Origin: CAZWCX01 sp964632945 | GTDB lineage: Bacteria; Planctomycetota; MHYJ01; WSZJ01; CAZWCX01 | Length of the DNA stretch: 64,000 bases | NCBI GenBank assembly: GCA_964632945.1 | Contig: CAZWCX010000008.1 | Span: 1 to 64,000, forward strand | Direction: 5' to 3' | Shown here: positions 25,372-34,713 of the stretch, in pieces | Layout: every line of letters starts with the position of its first letter | Numbering within the stretch: position 1 is the stretch's first letter | Made by a program: the position numbers and the translations under genes | Notes under the pieces: model-generated | What the model saw: only the letters and a program-made list of their open reading frames with translations | Database searches by the model: none | Told to the model about the DNA's origin: nothing

Positions 25372-26829
25372 TCACTCCGGCTCCGGGAGTGGAATCTCCT
25401 CGATCTTGGAGTAATGCCGGTCGGCCGTGGCCCGGTGGTTCACGATCAGCAGCGCCGTTTCCCCGCGCCCGGTCCAGCCGAGCGCGCGCAGCGCCGCGCG
25501 GGCGATCTCGGCGTGATTCTCGTCCTCCCAGCGGTAGTCGACGAGCACCCCGTAGACGGAAAAGAGCTGCAGGTAGCGTGCCGTCCGACTCGTGTTGGTC
25601 ACCACGACCAGCGGTTTGCGGGGCCGTTCGCGACAGGCGGTGATCGCATTCGGCCCGAGGTTGCTGATCGCCACCATGCAGCGGACCCGCTCGGTGCCTT
25701 CGGCCCACATCACGGCCGCGCGTTCGCGGTCGATCCGGCCCGGGATCGGTTCGCGCGGGGGGAAGCGCCCCTCGCGCAGGAGGTCCGCGCGCTCGCGATC
25801 GACCTCGCGCGAGACGGCGCGAATCGCTTCCGCGACCGCGCGCGGGTGGCGGCCGATCGCGAACTCCTCCGAGCCCATGATCGCGTCCGAACCTTCGCGG
25901 AGGAGAAAGTAGAGTTCGTCCACCTCCGCCCGACTGGGGGTGTCCCGGTCGACCATGCTCGACAGGGTCTGAGTGGCCGTCACCACCGGGATGCCGCGGG
26001 CGTTCCCCGCGCGCACGATGCGCATGGTGCACCGCGGCAATTCCCAGGGGTTGGGGAGCTCGGCCCAGAGGTCGCCGCGCGCGACCATGAGCGCATCGGA
26101 CACGGCGGCGATCTCGTCGATGCACTGGACGGCCGGATGGGTCTCGATCTTCGCCATGATGCGCACGTCCGGACGGCCCCGTTCGGCCAGGAAACTCCGG
26201 AGTTCCTCGACGTCCGCGGGTCCGCGGACGAAGGAGAGGGCGACCATGTCGACGTCTTCCCCCAGCAATTCGGAAAGATCGCGGCGATCCCGCTCGCTGA
26301 GCGCCGGGACCGGCAGGTGCGTCTCCGGGAGATTGATGCCCCGCTTGGTGAGCCGGCCGCCGCGGGTGACGCGGCAGCGTACTTCGGAAACCCCGTCGGT
26401 CGCGAGCACGTCCAGCCGCATGCGCCCTTCGGCGAGCAGGATCGACTGGCCGGTTCGCACCGCCGCGGGGAGTTCCGGCAGGACGGTGGGGAGGATCCCG
26501 GGGCCCGCGGGCACGTCGCGCGTCGTCAGCGTCCACTCGGCGCCGGGAACCAGGTCGACCCCTTCCCGCGGGAGCGGTCCGAGTTTCACCCGCGGCCCGA
26601 CGCAGTCCAGCAGGACCGCCACGGCCTCGCCGCGGCGGGAACGGATGCGGCGGACGAGCCCGCGCAGCTCCTCGTACGTCTCCGCGCGGGCGAAGGCGAG
26701 GTTGATGCGCACGGTGCCGAACCCGAGCATCTCCTCCAAGTCGGGATAGGCGGGGGAGTCGGACGGGCCGATCGTGGCCACGATGCGGCCGGAAGGCCCG
26801 CGAGGATCGCAAACGGGCTGGGCTTTCAT
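25372..26829 (-). CDS. Divergent pyruvate-kinase-family protein
   Basis: A 485-residue protein with the pyruvate kinase layout: GRIVATIGPS at 14-23, RIN at 41-43, a B-domain-like insert, ALSFVRGPADVEELR, IMAKIETHPAV, MVARGDL, VTATQTL and a C-terminal alpha/beta domain. Several signature positions are changed. RINFSHG reads RINLAFA, removing the K+-binding Ser, and DTKGPEIR reads DCVGPRVK. Catalysis may be altered or lost, so I avoid a firm enzyme name. The ATG at 26829 is preceded by AAGGAG. It converges with the kinase-TPR gene. Confidence 0.75.
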   Translation of the reverse strand: MKAQPVCDPRGPSGRIVATIGPSDSPAYPDLEEMLGFGTVRINLAFARAETYEELRGLVRRIRSRRGEAVAVLLDCVGPRVKLGPLPREGVDLVPGAEWTLTTRDVPAGPGILPTVLPELPAAVRTGQSILLAEGRMRLDVLATDGVSEVRCRVTRGGRLTKRGINLPETHLPVPALSERDRRDLSELLGEDVDMVALSFVRGPADVEELRSFLAERGRPDVRIMAKIETHPAVQCIDEIAAVSDALMVARGDLWAELPNPWELPRCTMRIVRAGNARGIPVVTATQTLSSMVDRDTPSRAEVDELYFLLREGSDAIMGSEEFAIGRHPRAVAEAIRAVSREVDRERADLLREGRFPPREPIPGRIDRERAAVMWAEGTERVRCMVAISNLGPNAITACRERPRKPLVVVTNTSRTARYLQLFSVYGVLVDYRWEDENHAEIARAALRALGWTGRGETALLIVNHRATADRHYSKIEEIPLPEPE

Positions 26830-26924
26830 GGCAACTCCTTCAGGGCGACCGTCGGGTATGCGAAGAAAGGGACGTTCGCAGCCGGGACACGCGACCGGCC
26901 GGGTCCCGTGAGGGGCGGGAGAGG

Positions 26925-28388
26925 TCAGCCGACCGTACCCGCGAGAGCGTCGAGCGCCGGCGTCGCGTCCGCCAGGTCCTCCACGCGTACGACGCGATCG
27001 AGGATCGACAGGGCGCGGTTCCAGTCGGCCCGACCAGGATCGGGTCGTCCGGCCGCGGCAGCGAGCGCGCCGGCCGCCCACGCGGAGATTTCGTAGAGGG
27101 CGGACAGGCGGCCGAAGCCGCGCAGGAGGCCGGACTCCTCCGCAAGCGGACGGCCGCCCGCGGCCAATTGGAGGAAGCAGCCGCGCACGAAGTCGGCCGT
27201 GACGGCGTCCGCGGGCGGCCGGGATCCGGGAAGCGGATCGTCCGGGCTGCCGGCCGCGAGGGCGGTCTGCAGCGAACCCAGCCATCCCTCGGCAAGTCGG
27301 TCGTTGTCGTGGACCTGGATCCAGTCCGGCGCCCCCGCGCTCCGGCGTTCGCGTCGGGCGGCATGGGCGCGCGCCAGGGCGTCGGCGATCGTTCCCAGCG
27401 CCGTCCGGCGCCCGGCGCCGGCGTTCGGCGCGGCGCCCGTCCGATCGGCGGCGGCGCGCGCCCGATCGAGGTCGGCCGGATCCGGGGGCCGCGGCAGCGT
27501 CCGACGGACCGCGTGCAGGTAGATCGCCGCGGCTTCCAGTCCCTCCCGCGCGCTCGCGGCGTGACGGAGGCGCTCCACGACTTCCGCCTCCACCGACCGG
27601 GCCAGGGCGTAGGGGACGTACACCTCGCCCGCCACGCGCACGAGCGCGGGAACGACGAGGTACGGCGGCCCCGCCGCGGCGTCGGCCCGCCACGCACCCT
27701 GGTCTTCGACGGGAACGCCGTCGTCGTGCGATCGCCACAGGGTCTCGCACTGGACCTTGAGCGTGAGCGCCACCCCGTCGGGTCTTCGCGCGACCCAGAG
27801 GGGGAACCGCCGGCAGGTGAGTGGCTTGCGCTCCACGCCCAGCCGGCGGTGGACCGAGCAGAGTCCGTCGTCGTCGAGGAAAAGGCAACGCCCGTCCGGC
27901 CGGCGGCCGAGGGAGAATGCGGGTGATCCGTCGGGGGAGGGATCGGCGGTTTCGAACCACTGCCCGGTCGGGGCCGGGACGTGAGGCGCGAGAACGGCGG
28001 CGTGCTCCAGGATCGTCGCGCGTTCGGCCGGCGAGATCGGCCACACCACGTAGCCTTTGCAGCAGGCTCCGCAACCGTGGCAGGAGAACCGTCCTCCGGC
28101 CGCGGGCGGCGCGGGCGCGGAGAGGGCGCCCGATCCGGCCGCCCACGTCTCGACCCTCTGCACGCGGGCGCTCGCCACCAGGTGGCGCGCCTCGAGCCAC
28201 GCGTGTGCGTCCGAATCGGCCGGGGCGCGACCGCTCAGGAACGCCATGCGCAGGAGAAAGACGATTTCGTCGGGAACCCGGTGGCGCGCGCTGCGCGCCG
28301 GATCGAGCACGAGCGTCCCTTCGGGCGCGTCCACCAGCGTCACGCCGTCGCGAATGCGTTCCGGGTCGGGCGAATCGGATCGGATCAC
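26925..28388 (-). CDS. YkgJ-family cysteine-cluster protein
   Basis: A 487-residue protein. The stretch CHGCGACCKG around residue 102, then GRCLFLDDDGLCSVH and RKPLTCRRFP, gives the conserved cysteines of the YkgJ/CxxCxxCC family, which bind zinc or an iron-sulfur cluster. The last 250 residues are helical and not recognised. It starts with GTG at 28388, with GGAGG 5 nt upstream. Members are often linked to protein modification, but no substrate can be named here. It is divergent from the helicase gene. Confidence 0.75.
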   Translation of the reverse strand: MIRSDSPDPERIRDGVTLVDAPEGTLVLDPARSARHRVPDEIVFLLRMAFLSGRAPADSDAHAWLEARHLVASARVQRVETWAAGSGALSAPAPPAAGGRFSCHGCGACCKGYVVWPISPAERATILEHAAVLAPHVPAPTGQWFETADPSPDGSPAFSLGRRPDGRCLFLDDDGLCSVHRRLGVERKPLTCRRFPLWVARRPDGVALTLKVQCETLWRSHDDGVPVEDQGAWRADAAAGPPYLVVPALVRVAGEVYVPYALARSVEAEVVERLRHAASAREGLEAAAIYLHAVRRTLPRPPDPADLDRARAAADRTGAAPNAGAGRRTALGTIADALARAHAARRERRSAGAPDWIQVHDNDRLAEGWLGSLQTALAAGSPDDPLPGSRPPADAVTADFVRGCFLQLAAGGRPLAEESGLLRGFGRLSALYEISAWAAGALAAAAGRPDPGRADWNRALSILDRVVRVEDLADATPALDALAGTVG

Positions 28389-28416
28389 GGGGACCTCCGT
28401 CAGGACCTCGGGCGTA

Positions 28417-28440
28417 CTCTGCGGCAGGGGTCGGCGTCAA
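28417..28440 (-). promoter_or_regulatory. Possible promoter of the cysteine-cluster gene
   Basis: On the minus strand TTGACG (28440-28435) is followed after 18 bp by TACGCC, roughly 20-30 nt upstream of the GTG at 28388. Moderate match only. Confidence 0.3.
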
Positions 28441-28549
28441 GCGAATGACGTCGCGCTGCGCGAGCCCGGCTGAATCGCCCGCTTGACGGGCGCCGGACCC
28501 GCGTGGTCTACTTTTTCCGTTCCCCCTCCCCGCCGACGGGATCCTCCGC

Positions 28550-31500
28550 ATGCCCGAAGCCACCCTCCGCAAGCTCGCCCGCTGGAAAGACAAGCTCCTC
28601 GACGTCTCGCGTCGCAACCGTCTGATCGATTTCCGTCCGACGCGATCCACCACCGTCCGGATCGTCGACGAGCGACCCGCCGAGATCTTTCGTCTGCTCG
28701 TGACGGAGGGGGCGACCCTTTCCTTCCGCGCGGCCCCGGAAGAAGCGCCCCGCGAAGAGACGCGGGTGCATACGCCGTACCGGCGCGAGGATCTTCCCGG
28801 GGAACAGACCGACCGGGTCCTCGGCACCGATCTCGTGGAGGCGTATCTCGACCACAACCTCCTGCAGATCTACCGCAAGGCCGTGTCGGTGCGGGAGGAG
28901 CACGGCTACAATACGCTCTTCCTGGCGCTCGGTTTTCTGGAATGGACCGAGACCGCGACGGCGGAGACGGTCCTCAAGGCCCCGTTGTTGCTGGTGCCGG
29001 TCGATCTCGGGCGGGTTCGTGCCGGGGACCGGTTTCGCCTGCGCGCGCTGGAAGACGATCCGCTCGTCAATCCGGCGCTGGCGCGAAGGATGGCGAAGGA
29101 ATTCGCCTTCGAATTCCCCGCCCTCCCCGAAGACCTCGATGGATATGACGCGCTCGGCTTCTTCGACGCGGTTGCGGCCGGGGCGGCCGCCTTTCCGCGC
29201 TGGCGCGTGACCAACGGAGCGGCGCTGGCCCACTTCTCGTTCGCGAAGTTCGTCATGTACAAGGATCTCGAGGAGCATGCGGCCGCGTTCGCCGAACACC
29301 CGCTGCTTGCCTGCGTGGCCGGCGATCCCGCGGCCCCGCCCCCGGCCGCGATCGAGCTTCCTCGCGGGGAGGAGCTCGACCGCCTGCCGCTGGAGCGGAC
29401 GTTCCAGGTGATGGACGCGGACTCGAGCCAGCAGGAGGCGATCGAGGCGGTGAAACGCGGCCGGAGCCTGGTGATCGAGGGGCCGCCGGGAACCGGAAAG
29501 TCCCAGACGATCGCCAACATGATCGTGGAATCGCTGCTGGCGGGACGGTCGGTCCTGTTCGTGAGCGAGAAGATGGCGGCCCTGCGCGTGGTACACGACC
29601 GCCTGCGCGACGCCGGCCTGGCCGATTTCTGCCTGGAGCTGCACAGTCAGAAGTCGAGCCGGCGCGCGGTGCTGGAGGAACTGCGGCGGACGCTCGATCT
29701 GCCCTCCGAGGCGCCGGGGGCGCCCCAGGAGGCCATCGAGGACCTCGCGAGGACGCGCGAGGAACTGAACGCGTACGTGCGCGAATTGCGCGATCCCGTG
29801 CCGCCCCTGGGACGGAGCCCGTACGAGGCGATCGGCAGGCTGGCGGGTCTTCGGGGGGATGGCGCACCCGACGTGCCGCTGTTCCTGGGCGACGCCGCGA
29901 CCTGGACCCGGGAGCGTTGGGAGGCCGGTCGGGAGGCGATCGAGCGCCTGACCCGGGCGGTGCCGCGCGTGGAGCCGATCGCGGAGCATCCCTGGCGCGG
30001 CTGCCTTCTGCGCGAGGGGGCCTACGGGACGCAGGTAAGACTGCGGGCCGCTCTGGAGGAATGGATCTCCGCCCTGGACGAGGCGCGGGCGCGGGCTGCC
30101 GAGTTGGCGGCGCGGATCGGCGCCGGCCCGCCGGCGACGATGGAGGCGACGCGCGCGCTCGCGGAACTCGGCGCCCTGCTGGTCGAGAGTCCGTCGGTGG
30201 AGCCCGAGCGCGCGCGCGACCTTCGTTGGGATGCGGCCGAGCCCGAGGGTCGGCGGATGCTGGCCGACTTGCGCGCCTATCGAGAGGCGATCGCGGAACT
30301 GGGCCTGCACTACGGCGCGCGCATCCTCGAGGGGCCGGTGGAGGAGATGCAGGAGTGGTGGCGCGCGCACGGCGCGGGGGCCTTCCGATTCCTGCGCCCG
30401 TCGTACTGGACCTACAAGGGGATGCTGGACGGCTGGCGCAAGGCCGGCGCGCCGGAAGACCCGGTTCGCGCGTTGGAGCTCGCGGTCAAGGCGCGGGCCG
30501 TGCGCGCGCGGCTGCGCGCGGCGGACGGGACCTGGTTCGGGGCCCGCTGGCGGGCGGAGGAGTCGGACCCCGAGGCACTGGCGGCCTTCGCGGGCTGGAT
30601 GATCCGCTTCCGGCGGCTGGCGCGCGCCGGATACGTGCCGGAGTCGGCGTACCCTCTGGCGCAACGGGGACTGCCCGCGAAGGCGGAAGCGTCCGCCCTG
30701 GCCGCCGCGGTCGCCCGGCTGGTCCCGGCCTGGGACGCCTTCGCGGCGATCGCCGCGCCGAAAGACCCGCCCGTGGACCTGGGAGAGGAGCGGCGACGCG
30801 CGGAGGCGCGCCGGGCCGCGCTCGACCGTGTGGAGGACTGGGCCGCGTATCAGGACGCCCTGGCGGGCGCTGCCGCCGCGAACGGGCGGGAGTTCTGGAA
30901 GGCGGCGGGAACCACTCCGACCGCCGCCTTTCCGTCCGCGTGGGAACGCGCCTTCTGGCGCTCCTGGCTCGAGGGCGTCCGCCCCGCGCGTCCCCGGCTC
31001 GCCGCCTTCGAGCGCGAGCGTCATGAGGCGGTCGCCGAGCGCTTTCGCGCCCTCGATCGGGGCTTCGTCGCTCTCAACCGCCGCCGCGCCCGCGCCGCCC
31101 TCCTCGCCCGCAAACCCGACAGGGCCTGGGAGGCCGCACCGGGCTCCGAACTCGGCATCCTCCAGCGAGAGGTGCGCAAGAAGCGCGGCCATCCGCCCCT
31201 GCGCCGCCTCTTCGCCGAGGTCGCCGAACCGATCCGCCGGCTCAAGCCCTGCTTCATGATGAGCCCGATCACCGTCGCGCAGCATCTCGACCCGGCGGGC
31301 CCCGCCTTCGATCTGGTCGTGTTCGACGAGGCAAGCCAGATCGCGCCCGAGGACGCGATCGGCGTGATTGCGCGGGGGAAGCAGTTGATCGTCGTCGGCG
31401 ACGCGAAACAGCTCCCGCCCACTCCGTTCTGGCGCGTCGAATTGCTCGAGGACGGTGTGGAGGAGACGGAACTGGGCGAGGGGGACCTGGAGAGCATCCT

Positions 31501-33265
31501 GGAAGAATGCGCGGCGGTGTTCCCCGACCGGCGGCAGCTTCGCTGGCATTATCGCAGCCGGCGCGAGGGATTGATCGCGTTTTCCAACCGCACCTACTAC
31601 GAGAACCGTCTGCTCACCTTCCCGGCCCCGGACGAGGGCGGAGAGTCGCCGGGCGTCCGCTTCGTCCACGTGGCCGACGGCGTGTACGACCGCGGCGGCA
31701 GCAAGACCAACCGACGCGAAGCGGCGCGTGTCGCCGGGGACCTGTTCCGATTCCTCCGCGAGAATCCGGGGCGGAGCGTCGGTGTGGGCGCGTTCAGCGT
31801 GGCGCAGCAGCAGGCGATCGAGGATGAGCTCGAGCGGCTGCGCCGGGAGGATGCCGCGCTCGAGTCGCGATTCGATCCCGCCACGCCGGAGTACTGCTTC
31901 GTCAAGAACCTGGAGACGATCCAGGGGGATGAGCGCGACGTGATCTTCCTGTCGGTCGGCTACGGTCGCGACGCGGCGGGGAAGATGTCGCTGAACTTCG
32001 GACCGCTCAACCAGCAGGGCGGTCCGCGACGGTTGAATGTACTGGTGACGCGGGCCCGCGAGGAGGTGCGCCTCTTCTCGTCGATCACGGCGGAGGACCT
32101 GGACGTGTCGCGCACCGCGGCGCCGGGCGTACATGATCTGCGCCGCTATCTCGACTACGCGCAGCGGGGGCCCGACGCGCTGCCGCCGGAGCCGGTCACG
32201 GGCGCCGGGGCCGCGGCCGGACGGATGGAGGACGCGGTCCTGGAATTCCTGACCGCGCGCGGACTGTCCGTGGCCCGGCGCGTGGGTTGTTCCGGATATC
32301 GGATCGACCTGGCGGTGGTGGAGGACGGACGGTATCTCCTCGGCATCGAATGCGACGGGCCCACGTATCAGGGCGCGCCCACGGCGCGCGATCGCGATCG
32401 ACTGCGCGCCCAGGTCCTCGAGGCGCTCGGCTGGCGCCTGCACCGGATCTGGTCGGTGGATTGGCAGCGTCAGCCGGAGCGGGAAGTGGAGCGCGTGGAA
32501 GCCGCGGTTCGGTCCGCGCGGGCGGCCGGGGGGCGGCGGCTCGGGCGCGCCGATTCCGGGGCGGAACCGACCGGCCGGCCCGCTCCGCCGGCGCCGCCGC
32601 CGCCCGACTCGCGCAGGCCTCCCGCGCCGGTGGCGCCGGAAGCGCGAACCCCGGGCGGCGCGACGGCCGCCGCCGGCGACGACTCCGGAGCCGCGCCGGA
32701 GGACGTGACGGCATACACGACCTTCCCCGTGCAGGTCCTCGGGGACGGGGAGGCGATGCACCGCGACCTCCGCCAGGTCGCGCGAGTCCTCGAACGCGTG
32801 GTCGCGTGCGAGGGACCGGTTCATCGGGAGGAAGCCGCGCGGCGGGTGGCGGCGCACTGGGGCCTGACGCGGCTCGGATCGCGCATCCAGGAGACGTTCG
32901 ACCGGGCGACCGGACGCTGCGCCGCCGAGGGGGCCCTGGTCGCACGGGGGGAATTCCTGTGGCCGCCGGCCATGACCGCACCGCCGATCCGCCGACGCGA
33001 TACCGACGGGGCGCCCCGGGAGGCCCACCTCATCGCCCCCGAGGAGATCGCGGCCGCCGCTCTCCTCGTGTTGCGCAAAGAGTACCGGATGCGCGAGGAA
33101 GACCTGGTGGATCGCGTCGGACGGCTGTTCGGATTCGCACGCAGCGGCCCGCGCGTGCGGGACGCGGTCCGCGCGGGTCTCGAGGTGCTCCGCCGCGGCG
33201 GACGCCTCGAGGAGGCCGACGGCTCCGTGCGGGAGAAGCCGTCGGCCCCCGAGGCCCGACCGTAA
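28550..33265 (+). CDS. DUF4011 / SF1 helicase / REase-like nuclease / DUF3320 protein
   Basis: A 1571-residue multidomain protein. The N-terminal DUF4011 region begins LARWKDKLLDVSRRNRLIDF. An SF1 helicase follows with Walker A GPPGTGKS (311-318), a large helical insert, Walker B FDEAS near 926, GDAKQLPP, and the late motifs TIQGDERDVI and LNVLVTRARE. At about 1224-1320 lies a PD-(D/E)XK-like MTES_1575 nuclease (YRIDLAVVEDG, then GIECDG). The C-terminal 150 residues fit DUF3320. All helicase motifs look intact. This architecture recurs in predicted anti-phage and genome-maintenance loci. No methylase or partner gene adjoins it, so it may act alone. Confidence 0.87.
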   Translation: MPEATLRKLARWKDKLLDVSRRNRLIDFRPTRSTTVRIVDERPAEIFRLLVTEGATLSFRAAPEEAPREETRVHTPYRREDLPGEQTDRVLGTDLVEAYLDHNLLQIYRKAVSVREEHGYNTLFLALGFLEWTETATAETVLKAPLLLVPVDLGRVRAGDRFRLRALEDDPLVNPALARRMAKEFAFEFPALPEDLDGYDALGFFDAVAAGAAAFPRWRVTNGAALAHFSFAKFVMYKDLEEHAAAFAEHPLLACVAGDPAAPPPAAIELPRGEELDRLPLERTFQVMDADSSQQEAIEAVKRGRSLVIEGPPGTGKSQTIANMIVESLLAGRSVLFVSEKMAALRVVHDRLRDAGLADFCLELHSQKSSRRAVLEELRRTLDLPSEAPGAPQEAIEDLARTREELNAYVRELRDPVPPLGRSPYEAIGRLAGLRGDGAPDVPLFLGDAATWTRERWEAGREAIERLTRAVPRVEPIAEHPWRGCLLREGAYGTQVRLRAALEEWISALDEARARAAELAARIGAGPPATMEATRALAELGALLVESPSVEPERARDLRWDAAEPEGRRMLADLRAYREAIAELGLHYGARILEGPVEEMQEWWRAHGAGAFRFLRPSYWTYKGMLDGWRKAGAPEDPVRALELAVKARAVRARLRAADGTWFGARWRAEESDPEALAAFAGWMIRFRRLARAGYVPESAYPLAQRGLPAKAEASALAAAVARLVPAWDAFAAIAAPKDPPVDLGEERRRAEARRAALDRVEDWAAYQDALAGAAAANGREFWKAAGTTPTAAFPSAWERAFWRSWLEGVRPARPRLAAFERERHEAVAERFRALDRGFVALNRRRARAALLARKPDRAWEAAPGSELGILQREVRKKRGHPPLRRLFAEVAEPIRRLKPCFMMSPITVAQHLDPAGPAFDLVVFDEASQIAPEDAIGVIARGKQLIVVGDAKQLPPTPFWRVELLEDGVEETELGEGDLESILEECAAVFPDRRQLRWHYRSRREGLIAFSNRTYYENRLLTFPAPDEGGESPGVRFVHVADGVYDRGGSKTNRREAARVAGDLFRFLRENPGRSVGVGAFSVAQQQAIEDELERLRREDAALESRFDPATPEYCFVKNLETIQGDERDVIFLSVGYGRDAAGKMSLNFGPLNQQGGPRRLNVLVTRAREEVRLFSSITAEDLDVSRTAAPGVHDLRRYLDYAQRGPDALPPEPVTGAGAAAGRMEDAVLEFLTARGLSVARRVGCSGYRIDLAVVEDGRYLLGIECDGPTYQGAPTARDRDRLRAQVLEALGWRLHRIWSVDWQRQPEREVERVEAAVRSARAAGGRRLGRADSGAEPTGRPAPPAPPPPDSRRPPAPVAPEARTPGGATAAAGDDSGAAPEDVTAYTTFPVQVLGDGEAMHRDLRQVARVLERVVACEGPVHREEAARRVAAHWGLTRLGSRIQETFDRATGRCAAEGALVARGEFLWPPAMTAPPIRRRDTDGAPREAHLIAPEEIAAAALLVLRKEYRMREEDLVDRVGRLFGFARSGPRVRDAVRAGLEVLRRGGRLEEADGSVREKPSAPEARP

Positions 33266-33266
33266 G

Positions 33267-33287
33267 GAAGCGCACCCGGAGCGCTTC
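33267..33287. terminator. Hairpin after the helicase-nuclease gene
   Basis: GAAGCGC and GCGCTTC form a 7-bp stem with a 7-nt loop right after the stop codon. No T-run follows, so it is at best a weak or bidirectional terminator between two converging genes. Confidence 0.35.
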
Positions 33288-33345
33288 GGCATCCGCCCCT
33301 CGCCCCGCGCCGCGAGGCCGACGCCGGTCGCCCTCCGCCCGGAGC

Positions 33346-34362
33346 CTACCGGGTTTCAGACTTCGCCGTTTCGACCCCCCGGCGCCGCTTCGCCGAAGAT
33401 TTCATCACCGCCCGGACCTCGTCCGGCCACGGCTCCGACCCGTCGAATTTCGCCTTGTCGTAGCGGATCTTGCCGTATTCGGAGAAGGCCGCGACGTCGA
33501 AGGACTCGTAGGCGACGAAGGGCCGCGTCGCCATGCGCTCGTGCATCACCTGGTCGGTGGTCTTGAGCTCCGGGCCCTTCTTCTTTCGCTTGCCGTTCGC
33601 CGCCGTCGCGCTCGGCCGGAAATCCCCTTCCGCGAAGCGGAAGTCCGAGTGCGCGAGCTTCTCCTCGTGTTTGGCATCGAATCCCTGCAGACGGCTGCGC
33701 GACCGCAACGCCGCGGAGTGTTCCCGCAGGTGCGCGAGATGCGCCGCGCGGAAGCGCGCGTCCTTCTCGGCCCGGGTCAGCGACGCGTCCTTCCAGACGC
33801 CGTCGAGCTGCCGTGCCAGCTCGGCTTCGTGCAAGAGGTCCTCCGGGGCCCAGAATCCCGGCAGGCAGTGCAGCACCGTGCCGTCGCTGGAGAGGAAGAA
33901 GATCTGCATGTTGTGCGGTCCCGCCCCGTTCGTCGTCCAGTACGCGGGATCGTCCAGTTCGTGGGCGCCGGAGACCCCGGCGTAGCTTTCCCCGAGGATG
34001 TTCTTCTGACCGCAGACGAACCCGGCGCCGAGTTGCGACAGGACCGCCTCGTTCGAGAGCGTCACGGCTCTCAGGCTGTGGTTCGCGCTTCAGGTCGAGC
34101 CGGTCAGGTCCCCCAGCGCGTGCAGCCACAGGATCATCTTGCCCTCGCGAGCCGCCTGTTCCCGGGCGAGCGCGAGCGTCGGGTGCCAGACCAGGTCCCG
34201 GGACAGCTTCTCGACCCCGGCGGCCACCGCGGCGGGTTCGATGATGGTCCCGACCGGGCCCTTGCCCGCGCGGGTCTTGTTTTCGGAAGCCGCCAGGGGT
34301 GCGACCGCCAACAGCAGGGCGGCCAGAAGCCAGATCCAGGAGCGTCGGTGCAGGACCTTCAT
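33346..34362 (-). CDS. Candidate selenoprotein: secreted thioredoxin-fold protein with in-frame TGA
   Basis: Read through one TGA at 34092-34090, this is a 338-residue protein with Sec at position 91. A signal peptide (residues 8-25) leads into AREQAAREGKMILWLHALG, the start of a thioredoxin-like domain. The redox loop TGST-Sec-SANHSLR follows, then LSNEAVLSQLGAGFVC. GAGAGC-N6-GCTCTC forms a hairpin 18-35 nt after the TGA, where a bacterial SECIS is expected. The two halves are in the same frame. GAGGAGG lies 5 nt before the ATG at 34362. The downstream part alone has only a weak GTG start. A nonsense-mutated pseudogene is the alternative. The C-terminal 150 residues are basic and unrecognised. 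Confidence 0.7.
34055..34072 (-). promoter_or_regulatory. SECIS-like hairpin after the in-frame TGA (first candidate)
   Basis: The minus strand has GAGAGC, loop CGTGAC, GCTCTC: six perfect pairs, 17 nt downstream of the TGA. The distance and G-containing loop suit a bacterial selenocysteine insertion element. Confidence 0.55.
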
Positions 34363-34713
34363 GGGGAACCTCCTCGGCCAAGGGGAAGACGGTCCGCGCA
34401 TGCGGGCGAATTGTCATGCGTTCATGGCGGTAAAAACCCGCATCCCCCAGGCGGGTTTCGGGCGATCGGCTGGAACGGCTCAAAAAAATGACAATCCACG
34501 GGTTGTGGAGCGAGGCGGTGAACGGGGGGAAGTCAGGGACCGGGGAGGGCTGGAAACTCCGCGCCGGGGAAGGATGCGTCGGGCGGGGATCCGCCTCCGA
34601 GCGGGGGGAGGGGGGCACGCGACGGGCACGAGGCGGCGCCAGGGAAGGCGGGGTCGTGGAATTCACGGACGCGAATGGGAGCGCGTTGGCGGCGTTCGGG
34701 GAGCGTGCGCGTG
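34363..34713. other. Intergenic region with terminator and 8-bp inverted repeat
   Basis: This 351-bp stretch is between two minus-strand genes. It holds the terminator at 34431-34458. The inverted repeat ATTGTCAT (34410-34417) and ATGACAAT (34488-34495) brackets it. An A7 run (34482-34488) stands out. No gene seen; the promoter of the candidate selenoprotein should lie here but is not clear. Confidence 0.5.
34431..34458 (-). terminator. Rho-independent terminator
   Basis: AAACCCGC and GCGGGTTT form an 8-bp stem with a 9-nt loop. On the minus strand the stem runs into a T5 tract. It can end transcripts of the beta-lactamase-like gene upstream. Confidence 0.65.

Noticed and set aside
19856..26812. 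Minus-strand open frame of over 2300 codons
   Set aside because: It is antisense or out of frame to the RCC1 gene, the kinase-TPR gene and the pyruvate-kinase-like gene, with Arg/Pro/Gly-rich, domain-free translation.
28508..33292. Minus-strand frame spanning the whole helicase-nuclease gene
   Set aside because: The plus strand carries an intact multidomain helicase. The antisense translation has no domain or start signal.
33346..34065. Downstream half of the TGA-interrupted gene as a separate GTG-started gene
   Set aside because: No ribosome binding site is present, the protein would start in the middle of a thioredoxin-like domain, and the upstream half is in frame with a good start and signal peptide.
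34410..34495. ATTGTCAT/ATGACAAT inverted repeat as ends of a miniature transposable element
   Set aside because: Arms are only 8 bp, no target duplication is seen and there is a single copy in the window; chance is a sufficient explanation.
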